Source of the DNA: Maribacter polysiphoniae
GTDB taxonomy: Bacteria > Bacteroidota > Bacteroidia > Flavobacteriales > Flavobacteriaceae
Direction: 5' to 3'
DNA length: 64,000 nucleotides
Assembly: GCF_003148665.1 (NCBI RefSeq)
Contig: NZ_QGGQ01000002.1
Span: 310,001-374,000, forward strand
This document shows, piece after piece, positions 25,864-35,399 of this stretch. The notes beneath the pieces were generated by a model that ran no database searches, had not been told where the DNA came from, and was given only the letters and a program-made list of their open reading frames with translations. A program made the translations under genes and the position numbers. The stretch's first letter is position 1. Each line of letters starts with the position of its first letter.

Positions 25864-26052
25864 CTTTGTCGGTAAAGGAAAGGTTTATAAGTCTTACCTA
25901 CCATCCCACCTAAAGTGACTTTATTTGGATATTCATCAATCATCATGTAAAAAGCAGCTCTGGGGATTATGCTCTTAAAACAATTCTTCTTTTCATTTTT
26001 AGGGTAATCATTTGAATTAGTCATCAAAATTATTCAGGGCTGCAATTTACAT
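25864..26052 (+). repeat. Direct repeat flanking the SusCD-ASST cassette, left copy
   Basis: It starts CTTTGTCGGTAAAGGAAAGG and ends TTCAGGGCTGCAATTTACAT. The copy at 34035-34224 is in the same orientation, has the same two conserved ends and almost the same length (189 versus 190 bp). The last 62-63 bp differ at about seven positions by eye; the middle is more diverged. Confidence 0.75.
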
Positions 26053-26257
26053 TCGCAGACGACCACCACTCTTCCTCTTCCCATAAGCCTACGAGGTTAT
26101 CGCAAGCCTCCCTCTTCTATGTGTTTCCTCACACGTGGATGGTTACCCATAGATTTTCAAGCATGCCATGAATTCTCTTGCCCACTTAACACGTTGTTCG
26201 CCCAATACGAATACCATATAGCCCCTGATCGGTTACAAAAGGTAAAAAAAGAGTAAG

Positions 26258-26294
26258 CTTTTATCGGTAAAGTAAACGTTTATAAGGCTTTCCC
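26258..26294 (+). repeat. Partial copy of the direct-repeat left end
   Basis: CTTTTATCGGTAAAGTAAAC continuing with GTTTATAAGG and TTTCCC resembles the first 36 bp of the copies at 25864 and 34035, but the rest of the unit is absent. Confidence 0.6.
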
Positions 26295-26593
26295 AAAGTT
26301 ATGTTAAGAGCGTGTTACTTTGAACCGAATGACTAATGAATAGGTAACACAACTCTAAAACATTTACACCAAAAGTATAGGTGAAACAAACCTTGTACAA
26401 CATCAAACCATACTGATTTCAGGATACCTGTTTTGAATTGAAATATGAAGTATGATGCAATGGGTCTCCTTAAATTTCCGAAACCAACCTCATTATGCAT
26501 TTAATAATGGAAGTTTCATGAACATCCTTTAAAACTAATGGTCAATAGATGAATATGGGCGTCTGACCTTCTAACTCAAATAAATAGTAACAG

Positions 26594-29500
26594 ATGAAAA
26601 AAGAATGTAATTGGGTGATCATGCTCTTCCTTATTAGTATATCGTGGGCATATGCACAAGAAAAAACGGTTACAGGTTTAGTGACCGATCAGAATGGTAT
26701 TCCACTACCAGGAGTGAATATCCTAGTTGATGGTACCTCAAACGGTACCCAAACCGATTTTGATGGCAACTTTGCCATAAAGACCAGCGAAGGCAAGGTT
26801 TTGATATTTTCCTATATAGGTCAAAAAACCACTCGAAGAACTGTTGATTCCACGAATGTCCTAAACATTCAAATGGAAGATGACACCCAAGCATTGGAAG
26901 AGGTCGTGGTCACTGCGTTTGGCATAAAAAGGAATCCGAAAAAATTAGGCTATGCGGTTAGCAAAGTTGAATCAGAGGATATCATAGAAAACTCCGAACC
27001 TGATTTGGTACGATCCTTATCGGGTAAAGTGCCAGGGGTAAACGTCAATTTTTCCACTGGGGTCGCCGGGGCTTCCAATCAAATCAATATCAGGGGCGCA
27101 ACTTCTTTCGGAAGCGCTTCACAACCCTTGATCATAGTCGATGGTATTGCCTATGATAATTCCCAGACGACCACTGCCGACTTGGCACCTTCGGGCAGTC
27201 AATCCACTGGCGGCGGCGGTTACGAATCCGGTTTGTCTTCTTTAGACCCTAACGATATTGCCTCGGTCAATGTTTTAAAAAGTACCGCTGCGGCCGCATT
27301 GTACGGATCAAGGGCTGCAGACGGCGTTATCGTGATCACGACCAAGTCGGGATCTGGTCGCAATACGGCCAAAAAACTCAATGTGACTTTTAATTCCGGT
27401 ACCTATTTTGAAAAAATCGCCAATTTACCGGAATATCAAAATACTTATGGTAACGGAGTGAATTTCAGTTATGTCAATTCCAATGGTTCATGGGGACCAC
27501 GGTTTGATTCCTTGGAAACAATAGCCACTTGGCCCAACTTGTTGAATGCATTTCCCGATCAATTCGGTCCTACAGTTCCATATGAGGCAAAACCGAACAA
27601 TGTGGAAAGTTTGTTCAGGATCGGTTCGGTCCTCGATAATTCGGTCAATCTTGCCTATGGTGGTGAGGATGGAAGCTTTAGTGTTACCGTCTCTGACCTT
27701 ACCCAGGAAGGGTACATTCCCTACAATACTTTTGATAGGACTTCGGTTTCTGCCGGAGGTACCTTCAAACTTCAAAACCGCATAAGTGTCGGAGCTTCGC
27801 TCAGTTACTCAGACACCAAACAGGTCGGTGGCTTCTTTGGCGAAAATCAATTTGCGGGTTCTGCATCATCCTTTGCAAGAACCTTATGGCTTGGAAGGGT
27901 CTGGGATATGAGCTTACCCTTTGAGCATCCGGTAACCGGTGCTTCCGTAACGCCTAATAATGGTTGGGATCACCCGCTATGGTCATGGAAACACGATCAG
28001 ATCATCACAAACTCCAGTAGAACGGTCGCGAACGTAAATGCATCCTATGATTTTAACGACCATATATCCACATCCTTGCGCGTTGGGGTCAACAAATACA
28101 ATTTGGACAGAAAAGAGATCAGGGATATTGGATCCCGGGCAAATAACGGCCTGGGCGCAGTTACCACCGATAACTTTACGAATGAGGATATAGAATCTAC
28201 CTTTTTGGTGAATTTTGATTATGACATTACCGAGGATATTGGATTTACATCCATTTTGGGTAGCAACGTGCTTCAAAGCACCTCCGATCGCCATGCCATT
28301 TTGGGCAACACATTTATATCACCAGGAATCTTTACGATCGAAAACAATCTGAATGTAACCTTGGTAAATCCGACACCGACCAATGGTATCGGATTCAGTA
28401 GAAAAAGAAATGTCGGGGTATTTGCAGAGCTGGGTCTTTCATTTAAGGATTTCCTTTTCCTTACTGCCACAGGAAGAAACGACTGGAGTTCTACACTTCC
28501 CAAAAACAACAATTCTTATTTCTATCCATCGATATCCACATCCTTTATATTCACGGACGCCTTTGATCTTGATAGCAATGTTTTGACTTTTGGTAAGATC
28601 AGGGTTGGGTATGCATCTGTAGGTAGGGATGCCGATCCAGAATTCCTAAACAGGACTTTCGCTGTGGGCAATGCCTTCTCCGGGGCACCGATCATAGCCA
28701 ATAGATCGGCCCTGGGCGACACGGAACTAACCCCTGAATTTACAGATGAAATCGAGGCTGGTCTTGATTTGGAATTTTTCAAAAGACGTATTATACTCGA
28801 TTTTAGCTGGTACAAAAAAACCACTACGGACTTAATTTCCCCCGTTAGTGTTCCTTCATCAAGTGGGTTCGCCACCTTTAATACCAATATTGGGGAAATA
28901 CAGAACACGGGGGTTGAAGTTGGACTCACATTGGTTCCCATACAAACCGAAAATTTTAAATGGACTTCATTCACCACGTTTACAAAAAACAAGAATGAGG
29001 TTATCGAATTGGTAGAAGGTTTGGAACGAATCCAGTTCAATGCCAATGAAGTCGCACATGCGATAGTAGGTGAACCCTTTGGCGTATTTTTTGGATCTCG
29101 TTTTGCCAGGGATGCCAATGGAAACTATCTTATTAACCAGGCCGGAGGCGGTATCGTACAAGATCTGGAAAATGGTGTGATCGGCGATCCAAATCCTGAT
29201 TTTAGGGTTGGACTAATCAACACCTTCACTTATAAAAATTTAGCGTTTAGGGCACAGTTCGATTGGAAGGAAGGAGGGGATATTAGTTCAACAAGTATCG
29301 CATCCCTACTTGGAAGAGGGGTCACCAAAGATACAGAGGATAGGGAACGCACTTTTATCATTCCTGGATTTTACGGGGATAATAATGGAAATCCAATTCT
29401 AGACGGTAATGGTAATCAAATCCCAAATACTACCCAAATTGACATGAACGAACTGTATTTCTCTCCTGCTGGTGGAAATACCTTTGCGCAAAATTCAGTT

Positions 29501-29776
29501 GATGAAGCTGCTATTTATGACGGCACAGTCTATCGTCTACGAGAGATGAGCCTTACCTATGACTTTCCATCCAAGTGGCTGGACAAAACTCCTTTTGGGA
29601 AAATTAGTTTTAGCGTCATGGGGAATAACTTATGGTATTTCGCACCCAACGTACCAAAATATACAAATTTTGACCCCGATGTAACCAGTTTTGGTTCCAC
29701 CAGATTACAGGGTATCGAAATTGCAGCGGCCCCTACTTCTAGACGATACGGGTTTAAATTCAACATAACTTTCTAA
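26594..29776 (+). CDS. SusC/RagA family TonB-linked outer-membrane transporter (cassette 1)
   Basis: The 1060-residue protein has a signal peptide ending WAYAQ. An N-terminal carboxypeptidase-D-like regulatory domain covers about residues 25-100 (VTGLVTDQNGIPLPGVNIL, TDFDGNF). The TonB-box/plug region begins LEEVVVTAFGIKR, with the plug motif ASVNVLKSTAAAALYGSRAA, and a large beta-barrel ends in ...YGFKFNITF. It imports an oligomeric or bulky ligand across the outer membrane together with the SusD lipoprotein encoded 10 bp downstream. The ligand is not indicated by any linked glycoside hydrolase. Confidence 0.95.
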   Translation: MKKECNWVIMLFLISISWAYAQEKTVTGLVTDQNGIPLPGVNILVDGTSNGTQTDFDGNFAIKTSEGKVLIFSYIGQKTTRRTVDSTNVLNIQMEDDTQALEEVVVTAFGIKRNPKKLGYAVSKVESEDIIENSEPDLVRSLSGKVPGVNVNFSTGVAGASNQINIRGATSFGSASQPLIIVDGIAYDNSQTTTADLAPSGSQSTGGGGYESGLSSLDPNDIASVNVLKSTAAAALYGSRAADGVIVITTKSGSGRNTAKKLNVTFNSGTYFEKIANLPEYQNTYGNGVNFSYVNSNGSWGPRFDSLETIATWPNLLNAFPDQFGPTVPYEAKPNNVESLFRIGSVLDNSVNLAYGGEDGSFSVTVSDLTQEGYIPYNTFDRTSVSAGGTFKLQNRISVGASLSYSDTKQVGGFFGENQFAGSASSFARTLWLGRVWDMSLPFEHPVTGASVTPNNGWDHPLWSWKHDQIITNSSRTVANVNASYDFNDHISTSLRVGVNKYNLDRKEIRDIGSRANNGLGAVTTDNFTNEDIESTFLVNFDYDITEDIGFTSILGSNVLQSTSDRHAILGNTFISPGIFTIENNLNVTLVNPTPTNGIGFSRKRNVGVFAELGLSFKDFLFLTATGRNDWSSTLPKNNNSYFYPSISTSFIFTDAFDLDSNVLTFGKIRVGYASVGRDADPEFLNRTFAVGNAFSGAPIIANRSALGDTELTPEFTDEIEAGLDLEFFKRRIILDFSWYKKTTTDLISPVSVPSSSGFATFNTNIGEIQNTGVEVGLTLVPIQTENFKWTSFTTFTKNKNEVIELVEGLERIQFNANEVAHAIVGEPFGVFFGSRFARDANGNYLINQAGGGIVQDLENGVIGDPNPDFRVGLINTFTYKNLAFRAQFDWKEGGDISSTSIASLLGRGVTKDTEDRERTFIIPGFYGDNNGNPILDGNGNQIPNTTQIDMNELYFSPAGGNTFAQNSVDEAAIYDGTVYRLREMSLTYDFPSKWLDKTPFGKISFSVMGNNLWYFAPNVPKYTNFDPDVTSFGSTRLQGIEIAAAPTSRRYGFKFNITF

Positions 29777-29786
29777 TAAAAAAGGC

Positions 29787-31487
29787 ATGAAAACTATAAA
29801 ATACTCAAGATTTTTAACATACACCTTGGCTTGGTTATTTCTGTCAATCCCTTTTATCAGCTGTGAGAAATACTTGGATGTCGATACGGATACCGACAGT
29901 CCGACAACTGCTCCTTTGGGCCAATTATTGACCAACATCGATATAGCGATAGCAAACACGGTGGATTTTCGCCTGTGGAGCGGGGACATGTTATCTGTTT
30001 ATACCCACCAATTCACGGCAAGGGAAGAACAAGATCAATATGGTACCAAGGCAGACAATATTAACCTGAACAATGATTGGGACACTATATATTTGACCCT
30101 TACCGATATTGAAACACTGATTTCCCAAGCAACGGAAAGTGGGGACATGGTGTATGTCGGTATCGCCGAGATCCTAAAGGCCTACCTCATGTCGGTAGCT
30201 GTAGACCTTTGGGGCGATGTGCCTTTCTCAGAGGCAACCCTATTGGAAGGGGGCACCGTAAGTCCGGTTTTTGATAATCAGGAAGCGGTATATCAGGCGG
30301 TTTTGGATTTACTGGATTCTGGAAAGGCAAAAGTGGCTAGCGGACAAGGACTGTCACTTCCTGCCTCCGATGATTTATATTATGGGGGATCCACAACCCA
30401 ATGGGTAAAATTCGCCAATACGTATAAATTGAAATTGTACAACCAAATTCGATTGTCCTCCCTATTCAATCAGGCCGATTTCAATTCTTTGGTTTCCGAG
30501 AATAATTTTCTTTCTTCGATTGCCGACGATTTTCAATTTACCCATACCATTGCCCAAGCTCCCTCAGATGAACGCAATCAACTTTTTATCGATGCCTATG
30601 GTGGTGCTCAAGTGGCCAAATATATCAGCCCTTGGTTCTATGAAATCTTAATGGGCATGAACCCGAACATCCACACGGGAAACAAGGACCCCAGGATTCC
30701 TTACTATTGGGCGAACCAATTGACCCCCGGTCAATTCCCCAGAGATCAAGGGGATACCACCACGGGAGACCCCAATGCCGATTACTGGGATTCATCAACT
30801 GGTTTTTTTAGCATACGTTTTGGAAGTATTGGTCCGGATCGAGATCATGCCGTACAAACTGATGCTACCTTCCCAGGTATCTTCCCTTGCGGGGGTCGCT
30901 ATGATGACGGTCAAGGGTTTGCCCGAACGATTGCCAGTGGCACTGGGGTAGCCCCTAGGAGGATCCTAACTTATGACGAGTTCCTATATATTCAGGCAGA
31001 GCTTATGCATGTAGGCTTAATGAGCGGGGACGCAGGCGCCAAACTACGGGAGGCCATGGAAGCAAGTTTCGCCAAAGTGGATCAAGTGGTTGCTGGATCT
31101 GGGACTTCCCAATCGGTACCCACATTGGAAGGATCCCCGGAGGTTATTGCCTTCATGGATGGGATTGACAACGAATTCGCTGCCGCCAACGATGAGAAAA
31201 GACTGGAATTGATCATGACCCAAAAATGGGTGGCCACCTTCGGTGATTCCATGGACCAATACAACGATTATCGAAGAACAGGGTATCCTATTTTGGCAGA
31301 CCCCAATGGTCCTTCCCCGGAATACCAATTGGACAATGGCGATGGCTGGCCCCTACAGGATAATTTAACCGTGCTTAACAATGGTTTTCAATATTCATTT
31401 TTTTGGCCGCAACCAGAGTTGAACCTCAATCAAAACGCACCAGAACAAAAAGATGCAACGACCGTTAAAATATTTTGGGACAATTAA
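29787..31487 (+). CDS. SusD/RagB family surface lipoprotein (cassette 1)
   Basis: The 566-residue lipoprotein has a signal ending IPFISC followed by EKYLDVDTDTDSPT. The SusD_like_2-type pattern includes YVGIAEILKAYLMSVAVDLWGDVPFSEA, here cited as AYLMSVAVDLWGDVPFSEA, and WVKFANTYKLKLYNQIRLS. It also has the C-terminal QKWVATFGDSMDQYNDYRRTGYP region. SusD caps the SusC barrel and captures ligand. It lies 10 bp after susC. Confidence 0.93.
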   Translation: MKTIKYSRFLTYTLAWLFLSIPFISCEKYLDVDTDTDSPTTAPLGQLLTNIDIAIANTVDFRLWSGDMLSVYTHQFTAREEQDQYGTKADNINLNNDWDTIYLTLTDIETLISQATESGDMVYVGIAEILKAYLMSVAVDLWGDVPFSEATLLEGGTVSPVFDNQEAVYQAVLDLLDSGKAKVASGQGLSLPASDDLYYGGSTTQWVKFANTYKLKLYNQIRLSSLFNQADFNSLVSENNFLSSIADDFQFTHTIAQAPSDERNQLFIDAYGGAQVAKYISPWFYEILMGMNPNIHTGNKDPRIPYYWANQLTPGQFPRDQGDTTTGDPNADYWDSSTGFFSIRFGSIGPDRDHAVQTDATFPGIFPCGGRYDDGQGFARTIASGTGVAPRRILTYDEFLYIQAELMHVGLMSGDAGAKLREAMEASFAKVDQVVAGSGTSQSVPTLEGSPEVIAFMDGIDNEFAAANDEKRLELIMTQKWVATFGDSMDQYNDYRRTGYPILADPNGPSPEYQLDNGDGWPLQDNLTVLNNGFQYSFFWPQPELNLNQNAPEQKDATTVKIFWDN

Positions 31488-31497
31488 TAAAAAAATC

Positions 31498-32415
31498 ATG
31501 AAAAAAATCAAAACTATACTACTCATAATAGCGACCATAACTTTTACGGTTTCGTGTGAAGATGACGGTGGAACTTCGGTGATCCCGTTAGAGGAAGGTG
31601 CGGCACCCAATCTGGTAAAAGCGACAAGTGCCCCAGCTTTCATCGATCAAGTAAAAGCACAGAATGGGGAGCCGATAACCTTGGAATTCAACGTATCTAT
31701 TGCCCAAGGGAATCCTGCATCAACTGATATTATCGGTGTTTATACCACATTTGCAGGTCCTGTTTACAATGCTGTTTTGTTTAGCAATGTAACCCTACCC
31801 CAGGATTTTAGTCTAACGACAGCGGACGTGGTCGCTGCATTTTCCGAAATTGATAGCGGTGCCGATCTTCAGGTTGGAGATATGTTGACCATTACGACCC
31901 GGTTTACGATGCCCGACGGCACCATACTCGATATTGTTAGTCCTGACGGCGTAAAAGGTGGTACTGGAACCAATATTCAAACCACGGTGCTTTTTACCAC
32001 GGTACTCAATTATCCGGTATCCTGTACCTCGAATTTGGGTGGCACCCATTCCTTTGTGTCTTCCAATCTGCAGGCGATAACCGGTACTTGTCCGAGCGGG
32101 GACGTGAGCGGAACCGTCACATGGACGGATCAAGGGGGTGGCATCTATTTAACATCGGATCTTGGTTTCGGCCAATATGGAACCACTTGTTGGAGCGATT
32201 CCCCGGCAACCAGCGGTGGTGCGACCTTTTCCGATGCCTGCAACCTCATCATTTCCGGCGGACAGGACCAATACGGGTTGACCTATACATGGGTCATTAC
32301 CGATGTCAATGGCCCGGAAATGTCATTATCATGGTCCAACGATTATGGGGATTCAGGAGATGTTGTACTAACCAGGGAAGGAGGAGTCGATTGGCCTGAT
32401 TTGTTCACCCAATAA
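31498..32415 (+). CDS. Putative surface ligand-binding lipoprotein (cassette 1)
   Basis: The 305-residue lipoprotein has a signal ending TFTVSC followed by an acidic EDDGG linker, a combination often seen on surface-exposed Bacteroidota lipoproteins. ATG 31498 is chosen because the signal peptide starts there. Two beta-rich regions are apparent, about 30-165 and 170-305. The second contains four cysteines (VSCTSN, TGTCPS, TTCWSD, DACNLI) that could form disulfides. Its place directly after susD matches SusE/SusF-type surface binding proteins. No specific family is recognised. Confidence 0.7.
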   Translation: MKKIKTILLIIATITFTVSCEDDGGTSVIPLEEGAAPNLVKATSAPAFIDQVKAQNGEPITLEFNVSIAQGNPASTDIIGVYTTFAGPVYNAVLFSNVTLPQDFSLTTADVVAAFSEIDSGADLQVGDMLTITTRFTMPDGTILDIVSPDGVKGGTGTNIQTTVLFTTVLNYPVSCTSNLGGTHSFVSSNLQAITGTCPSGDVSGTVTWTDQGGGIYLTSDLGFGQYGTTCWSDSPATSGGATFSDACNLIISGGQDQYGLTYTWVITDVNGPEMSLSWSNDYGDSGDVVLTREGGVDWPDLFTQ

Positions 32416-32431
32416 ATTTATTCAAACACCC

Positions 32432-32467
32432 AGAAAAGCAGCTTATAACCCTAAGCTGCTTTTCTTT
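32432..32467 (+). terminator. Terminator after the SusCD-lipoprotein operon
   Basis: AGAAAAGCAGCTTA and TAAGCTGCTTTTCT are perfect 14-bp arms around a 6-base loop, starting 17 bp after the stop codon. It separates the SusCD trio from the arylsulfotransferase gene, which begins 53 bp further on. Confidence 0.8.
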
Positions 32468-32519
32468 TCGGACTAAATCCATTCCTAAGGTGTATGGTTT
32501 TCATTCTATTCCGTATCCC

Positions 32520-33977
32520 ATGAAAAAATTGTTGTTTCACATCCTAATCATTCTATGGATATCATTTTTTGCAAGTTGTTCTGTTGATAGTGGTGACACC
32601 CAAATTACGAAACCGGTTTCCATAGCACCGGATTCTATGCCGATTCCAGAATCAAACAATTTGGGAACATTGTTAAATGACCCAAAAGCTTATGACGGCT
32701 ACACCCTTTACACCATTTACAAGGCCACTTATCTTATCGATAATTGTGGGCGGGTCATTAATCAATGGTTGAGTACTTATGACAGGGGTGGTGCATTCTG
32801 TCTCTTGGAAGATGGCTCCTTGTTAAGGGCTGGTAAAATCATTAATCCAGGGTTACCCTACGGTGGCATTGGTGGGGTGATTGAAAAATTCAATTGGCAA
32901 GGTGACTTGATCTGGAGTTATGTTTATTCAAGTCCAAGCTATAGCCAACACCATGGATTAGTCCCTTTGCCCAATGGTAATATTTTATTTTTATCAGCAC
33001 ATAAAAAAACACGGGATGAGGCCATTTTAGCCGGTAGAAATCCAGAACACCTCCCAGAAGATGGCCTCTATGACGAACGTATTATTGAAATTGAACCCTC
33101 TGGTAGCAATGGCGGTAATATTGTATGGGAATGGAGCACATGGGATCATCTTGTTCAGGATTATGACAACACAAAGTTTAATTATGGGGTTGTTTCAGAA
33201 AATCCACAACTATTGGATATCAATTATCAGGGAAGCCCAAACAAGGATACCGATTGGTTGCACTTTAATTCAATACAATATCATGTAGACCTTGATCAAA
33301 TCATAATAAGTTCCCAGAAACTTAGTGAAATATATATCATAGACCATTCAACCACCACCGAAGAAGCCAAATTTGATAATGGGGGGAATAGTGGTATGGG
33401 TGGCGCTATTATGTATAGATGGGGAAATCCAGAAGCATATCATCATGGGACCCCGGCCGATAGGAAATTATTTGGACAGCACAATGCCCATTGGATACCA
33501 AATGACCATCCTGATGGGGGCAAGATAATGCTCTTTAATAACGGCTTGGGACGAAAAACGGATTACTCCTCCGTTGATATCATCGATACACCCAAGGAAG
33601 GCACTTTTAACTACCGGAATAATCCGGGGGAACCTTATGGTCCTGAAGCCCCCGATTGGTCTTATAGCCATCCTGATGACCCTGTTATGTTCTATTCAAA
33701 AATTCTTTCGAGCGCACAACGCCTTCCTAACGGAAATACATTGATCTGCGAAGGAACAAAGGGTACGTTTTTCGAAATTAATGAGGATCAGGAAATAGTT
33801 TGGAAATACGTTAATCCCATAACCAACCAAGGTGAACCCTTATCGCAAGGGGATACGGCGGCAAGCAACGTTTTTCAAGCAATAAAGTATAGTCAGGATT
33901 ATGAGGGGTTTACCGGAAAAGACCTTATTCCGGGAAATCCGTTGGAATTGAATTTCGACATTGGCAATTGTAAATAA
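32520..33977 (+). CDS. Arylsulfotransferase family lipoprotein (ASST-like)
   Basis: The 485-residue lipoprotein has a signal ending FFASC. ATG 32520 begins the signal. Repeated beta-propeller-like blades are seen (DGYTLYTIYKATYLIDNCGR, QHHGLVPLPNGNILFLSAHK, QRLPNGNTLICEGTKGTFFE), along with His-containing loops HHGL, WLHFNSIQYH and FGQHNAHWIPND. These match the arylsulfotransferase superfamily, whose classical members move sulfate from one phenol to another through a histidine intermediate without PAPS. It follows the SusCD trio on the same strand after a terminator. The active-site assignment is not confirmed; the fold is more secure than the reaction. Confidence 0.75.
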   Translation: MKKLLFHILIILWISFFASCSVDSGDTQITKPVSIAPDSMPIPESNNLGTLLNDPKAYDGYTLYTIYKATYLIDNCGRVINQWLSTYDRGGAFCLLEDGSLLRAGKIINPGLPYGGIGGVIEKFNWQGDLIWSYVYSSPSYSQHHGLVPLPNGNILFLSAHKKTRDEAILAGRNPEHLPEDGLYDERIIEIEPSGSNGGNIVWEWSTWDHLVQDYDNTKFNYGVVSENPQLLDINYQGSPNKDTDWLHFNSIQYHVDLDQIIISSQKLSEIYIIDHSTTTEEAKFDNGGNSGMGGAIMYRWGNPEAYHHGTPADRKLFGQHNAHWIPNDHPDGGKIMLFNNGLGRKTDYSSVDIIDTPKEGTFNYRNNPGEPYGPEAPDWSYSHPDDPVMFYSKILSSAQRLPNGNTLICEGTKGTFFEINEDQEIVWKYVNPITNQGEPLSQGDTAASNVFQAIKYSQDYEGFTGKDLIPGNPLELNFDIGNCK

Positions 33978-34034
33978 AGTACTGGTTCAGCCTATATCGT
34001 TAATGGAATCAATCACAGTAAGCATAGGGTAATA

Positions 34035-34224
34035 CTTTGTCGGAAACGTAAACGTTTATAAGCTTTTCCCATACACACCTGGTTTGTCTTTAAATTAGTT
34101 GAACATTCAATCTAATAAGTGTAAGGCAGTCCTGAGGTTTACTTCTAAAAATATTGTAAAGTTTCATTTTTTAGAGTAATTATTTGAATTAGTTAACAAT
34201 ATTCTTCAGGGCTGCAATTTACAT
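34035..34224 (+). repeat. Direct repeat flanking the SusCD-ASST cassette, right copy
   Basis: It starts CTTTGTCGGAAACGTAAACG and ends TTCAGGGCTGCAATTTACAT. It begins 57 bp after the arylsulfotransferase stop codon. See the left copy at 25864-26052; the offset between copies is 8171 bp. Confidence 0.75.
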
Positions 34225-34225
34225 A

Positions 34226-34606
34226 ATGGCTATTTATCCCATAGGAAAGAAAGGATATCACCCCAAACTTCAGGTAATTCCTTTCACTGATACAATCCAT
34301 CAAAGGCAGTACGAACCACTTTTTTCCATTCCAGTATTTCTATTTCCCTTGGTTATCGCACAATACTATCCTTGTTCAAGATCCATGAAATCCGGTTCTT
34401 ATCCCATAACCCATTACTATCAACCTACAATTGTTCCATCAGTGTTGACAACCCTCCAAGTACCTACCCATAAATCAAATTCTTGGTGGATCGTAATACA
34501 ACAGGCACATCTTCCATTTTGGACCAATACGGGATTGACACAGAAGAACATTAAACAAATGGATAAAAAATATTTAGGGAGTCCAATCGGTTATAATGTG
34601 GAATAA
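34226..34606 (+). CDS. Uncertain ORF, 126 residues
   Basis: The frame opens two bases after the right repeat copy and ends 7 bp before the stop of the convergent hydrolase gene. The product is rich in Pro, Tyr, Gln and Ile, has no signal peptide, membrane helix or motif that I recognise, and could be a chance frame or a gene remnant. Its other frames and the opposite strand are closed by stops. Listed only because nothing else explains this stretch. Confidence 0.2.
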   Translation: MAIYPIGKKGYHPKLQVIPFTDTIHQRQYEPLFSIPVFLFPLVIAQYYPCSRSMKSGSYPITHYYQPTIVPSVLTTLQVPTHKSNSWWIVIQQAHLPFWTNTGLTQKNIKQMDKKYLGSPIGYNVE

Positions 34607-34613
34607 AGACGAA

Positions 34614-35399
34614 TCAATTACCGGTATCCGACAAGTATGAAATAACCAGGTGATTGAAAATCTGTGGCTGTTCAACATTGACCACATGTCCACAATATTC
34701 AATGGTCAAAAGACTACAGGCGGTATGTTCCTGCACAATTTTTTTAACAGCGGGTAAAAACAGATAATCCTCACCCCCCATGACATACAAGGTGGGAATT
34801 TTGGTATCAACGGCCCTAAAGATGCGTAACAACGGATTTATCTCCGAAGTCAACCTGAACCATCGCGTAAATTCTTTCTGATATAACTTTTTTGCCTCAC
34901 GAACAAAAAGCGACCGCGACTCCTTATGGTTTTTATGGGGCATGATAATAAAGGCAAAGAACTTGTAAAGCCATAAATACGGAATAACCGATTTGAATAA
35001 AATACCCAATCGCATTAGGATCTGCGAACGTATGTCTAGTTGCATTATGGCTCCACCCATGACCATACTCACCACCCTATGGGGGTGTTTTTCGGCAAGA
35101 TTCCTAATAAGGATGGTTCCCAAGGAAATACCGATAAAATGTGATTTGGCAATTTTTAGATGATTGATAACCTCAAGGATATCGTCAGTAATCGAATCAA
35201 AAGTGTATCTATCGTTAAAGGCATCCTTGATACTGGGTTTGGAATTCCCGTGCCCCCTTAAATCCAACAACAATACATTGAAGTGCTTTTTAAATTCACG
35301 CACTTGTTTAAACCAAATGGAGGAACTACCCCCTGCCCCGTGAACAAACGTCACCCAAGTGGTTGATTCTTTATGTATATATGTGTAGTAACTTAACAA
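34614..35399 (-). CDS. Alpha/beta hydrolase
   Basis: The 261-residue cytoplasmic hydrolase has the oxyanion-side motif VTFVHGAGGSSSIW, strand 4-5 LLDLRGHGNS, the nucleophile elbow GISLGT (serine present), the acid residue in GGEDYLF, and the histidine in EYCGHVVNVEQP, giving a complete Ser-Asp/Glu-His set. It resembles esterases and lipid or lactone hydrolases. No substrate can be given. It is monocistronic. Confidence 0.85.
   Translation of the reverse strand: MLSYYTYIHKESTTWVTFVHGAGGSSSIWFKQVREFKKHFNVLLLDLRGHGNSKPSIKDAFNDRYTFDSITDDILEVINHLKIAKSHFIGISLGTILIRNLAEKHPHRVVSMVMGGAIMQLDIRSQILMRLGILFKSVIPYLWLYKFFAFIIMPHKNHKESRSLFVREAKKLYQKEFTRWFRLTSEINPLLRIFRAVDTKIPTLYVMGGEDYLFLPAVKKIVQEHTACSLLTIEYCGHVVNVEQPQIFNHLVISYLSDTGN

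Larger units (their letters stand above)
25842..26593. other. Long upstream region of the first susC with dispersed repeats
   Basis: The 752 bp have no convincing gene. They contain the left 189-bp copy of a direct repeat (25864-26052) and a separate 37-bp partial copy (26258-26294). Between and after these the sequence is unstructured. I could not identify a TAnnTTTG promoter for susC here. Confidence 0.7.

Noticed and set aside
25689-26027. 112-residue minus-strand ORF overlapping the AraC gene end
   Set aside because: It overlaps the C-terminus of a well-supported AraC gene and continues into the left direct repeat; no recognisable protein features.
28522-29118. 198-residue minus-strand ORF inside the first susC
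   Set aside because: Opposite-strand shadow; the plus-strand frame is a full SusC protein.
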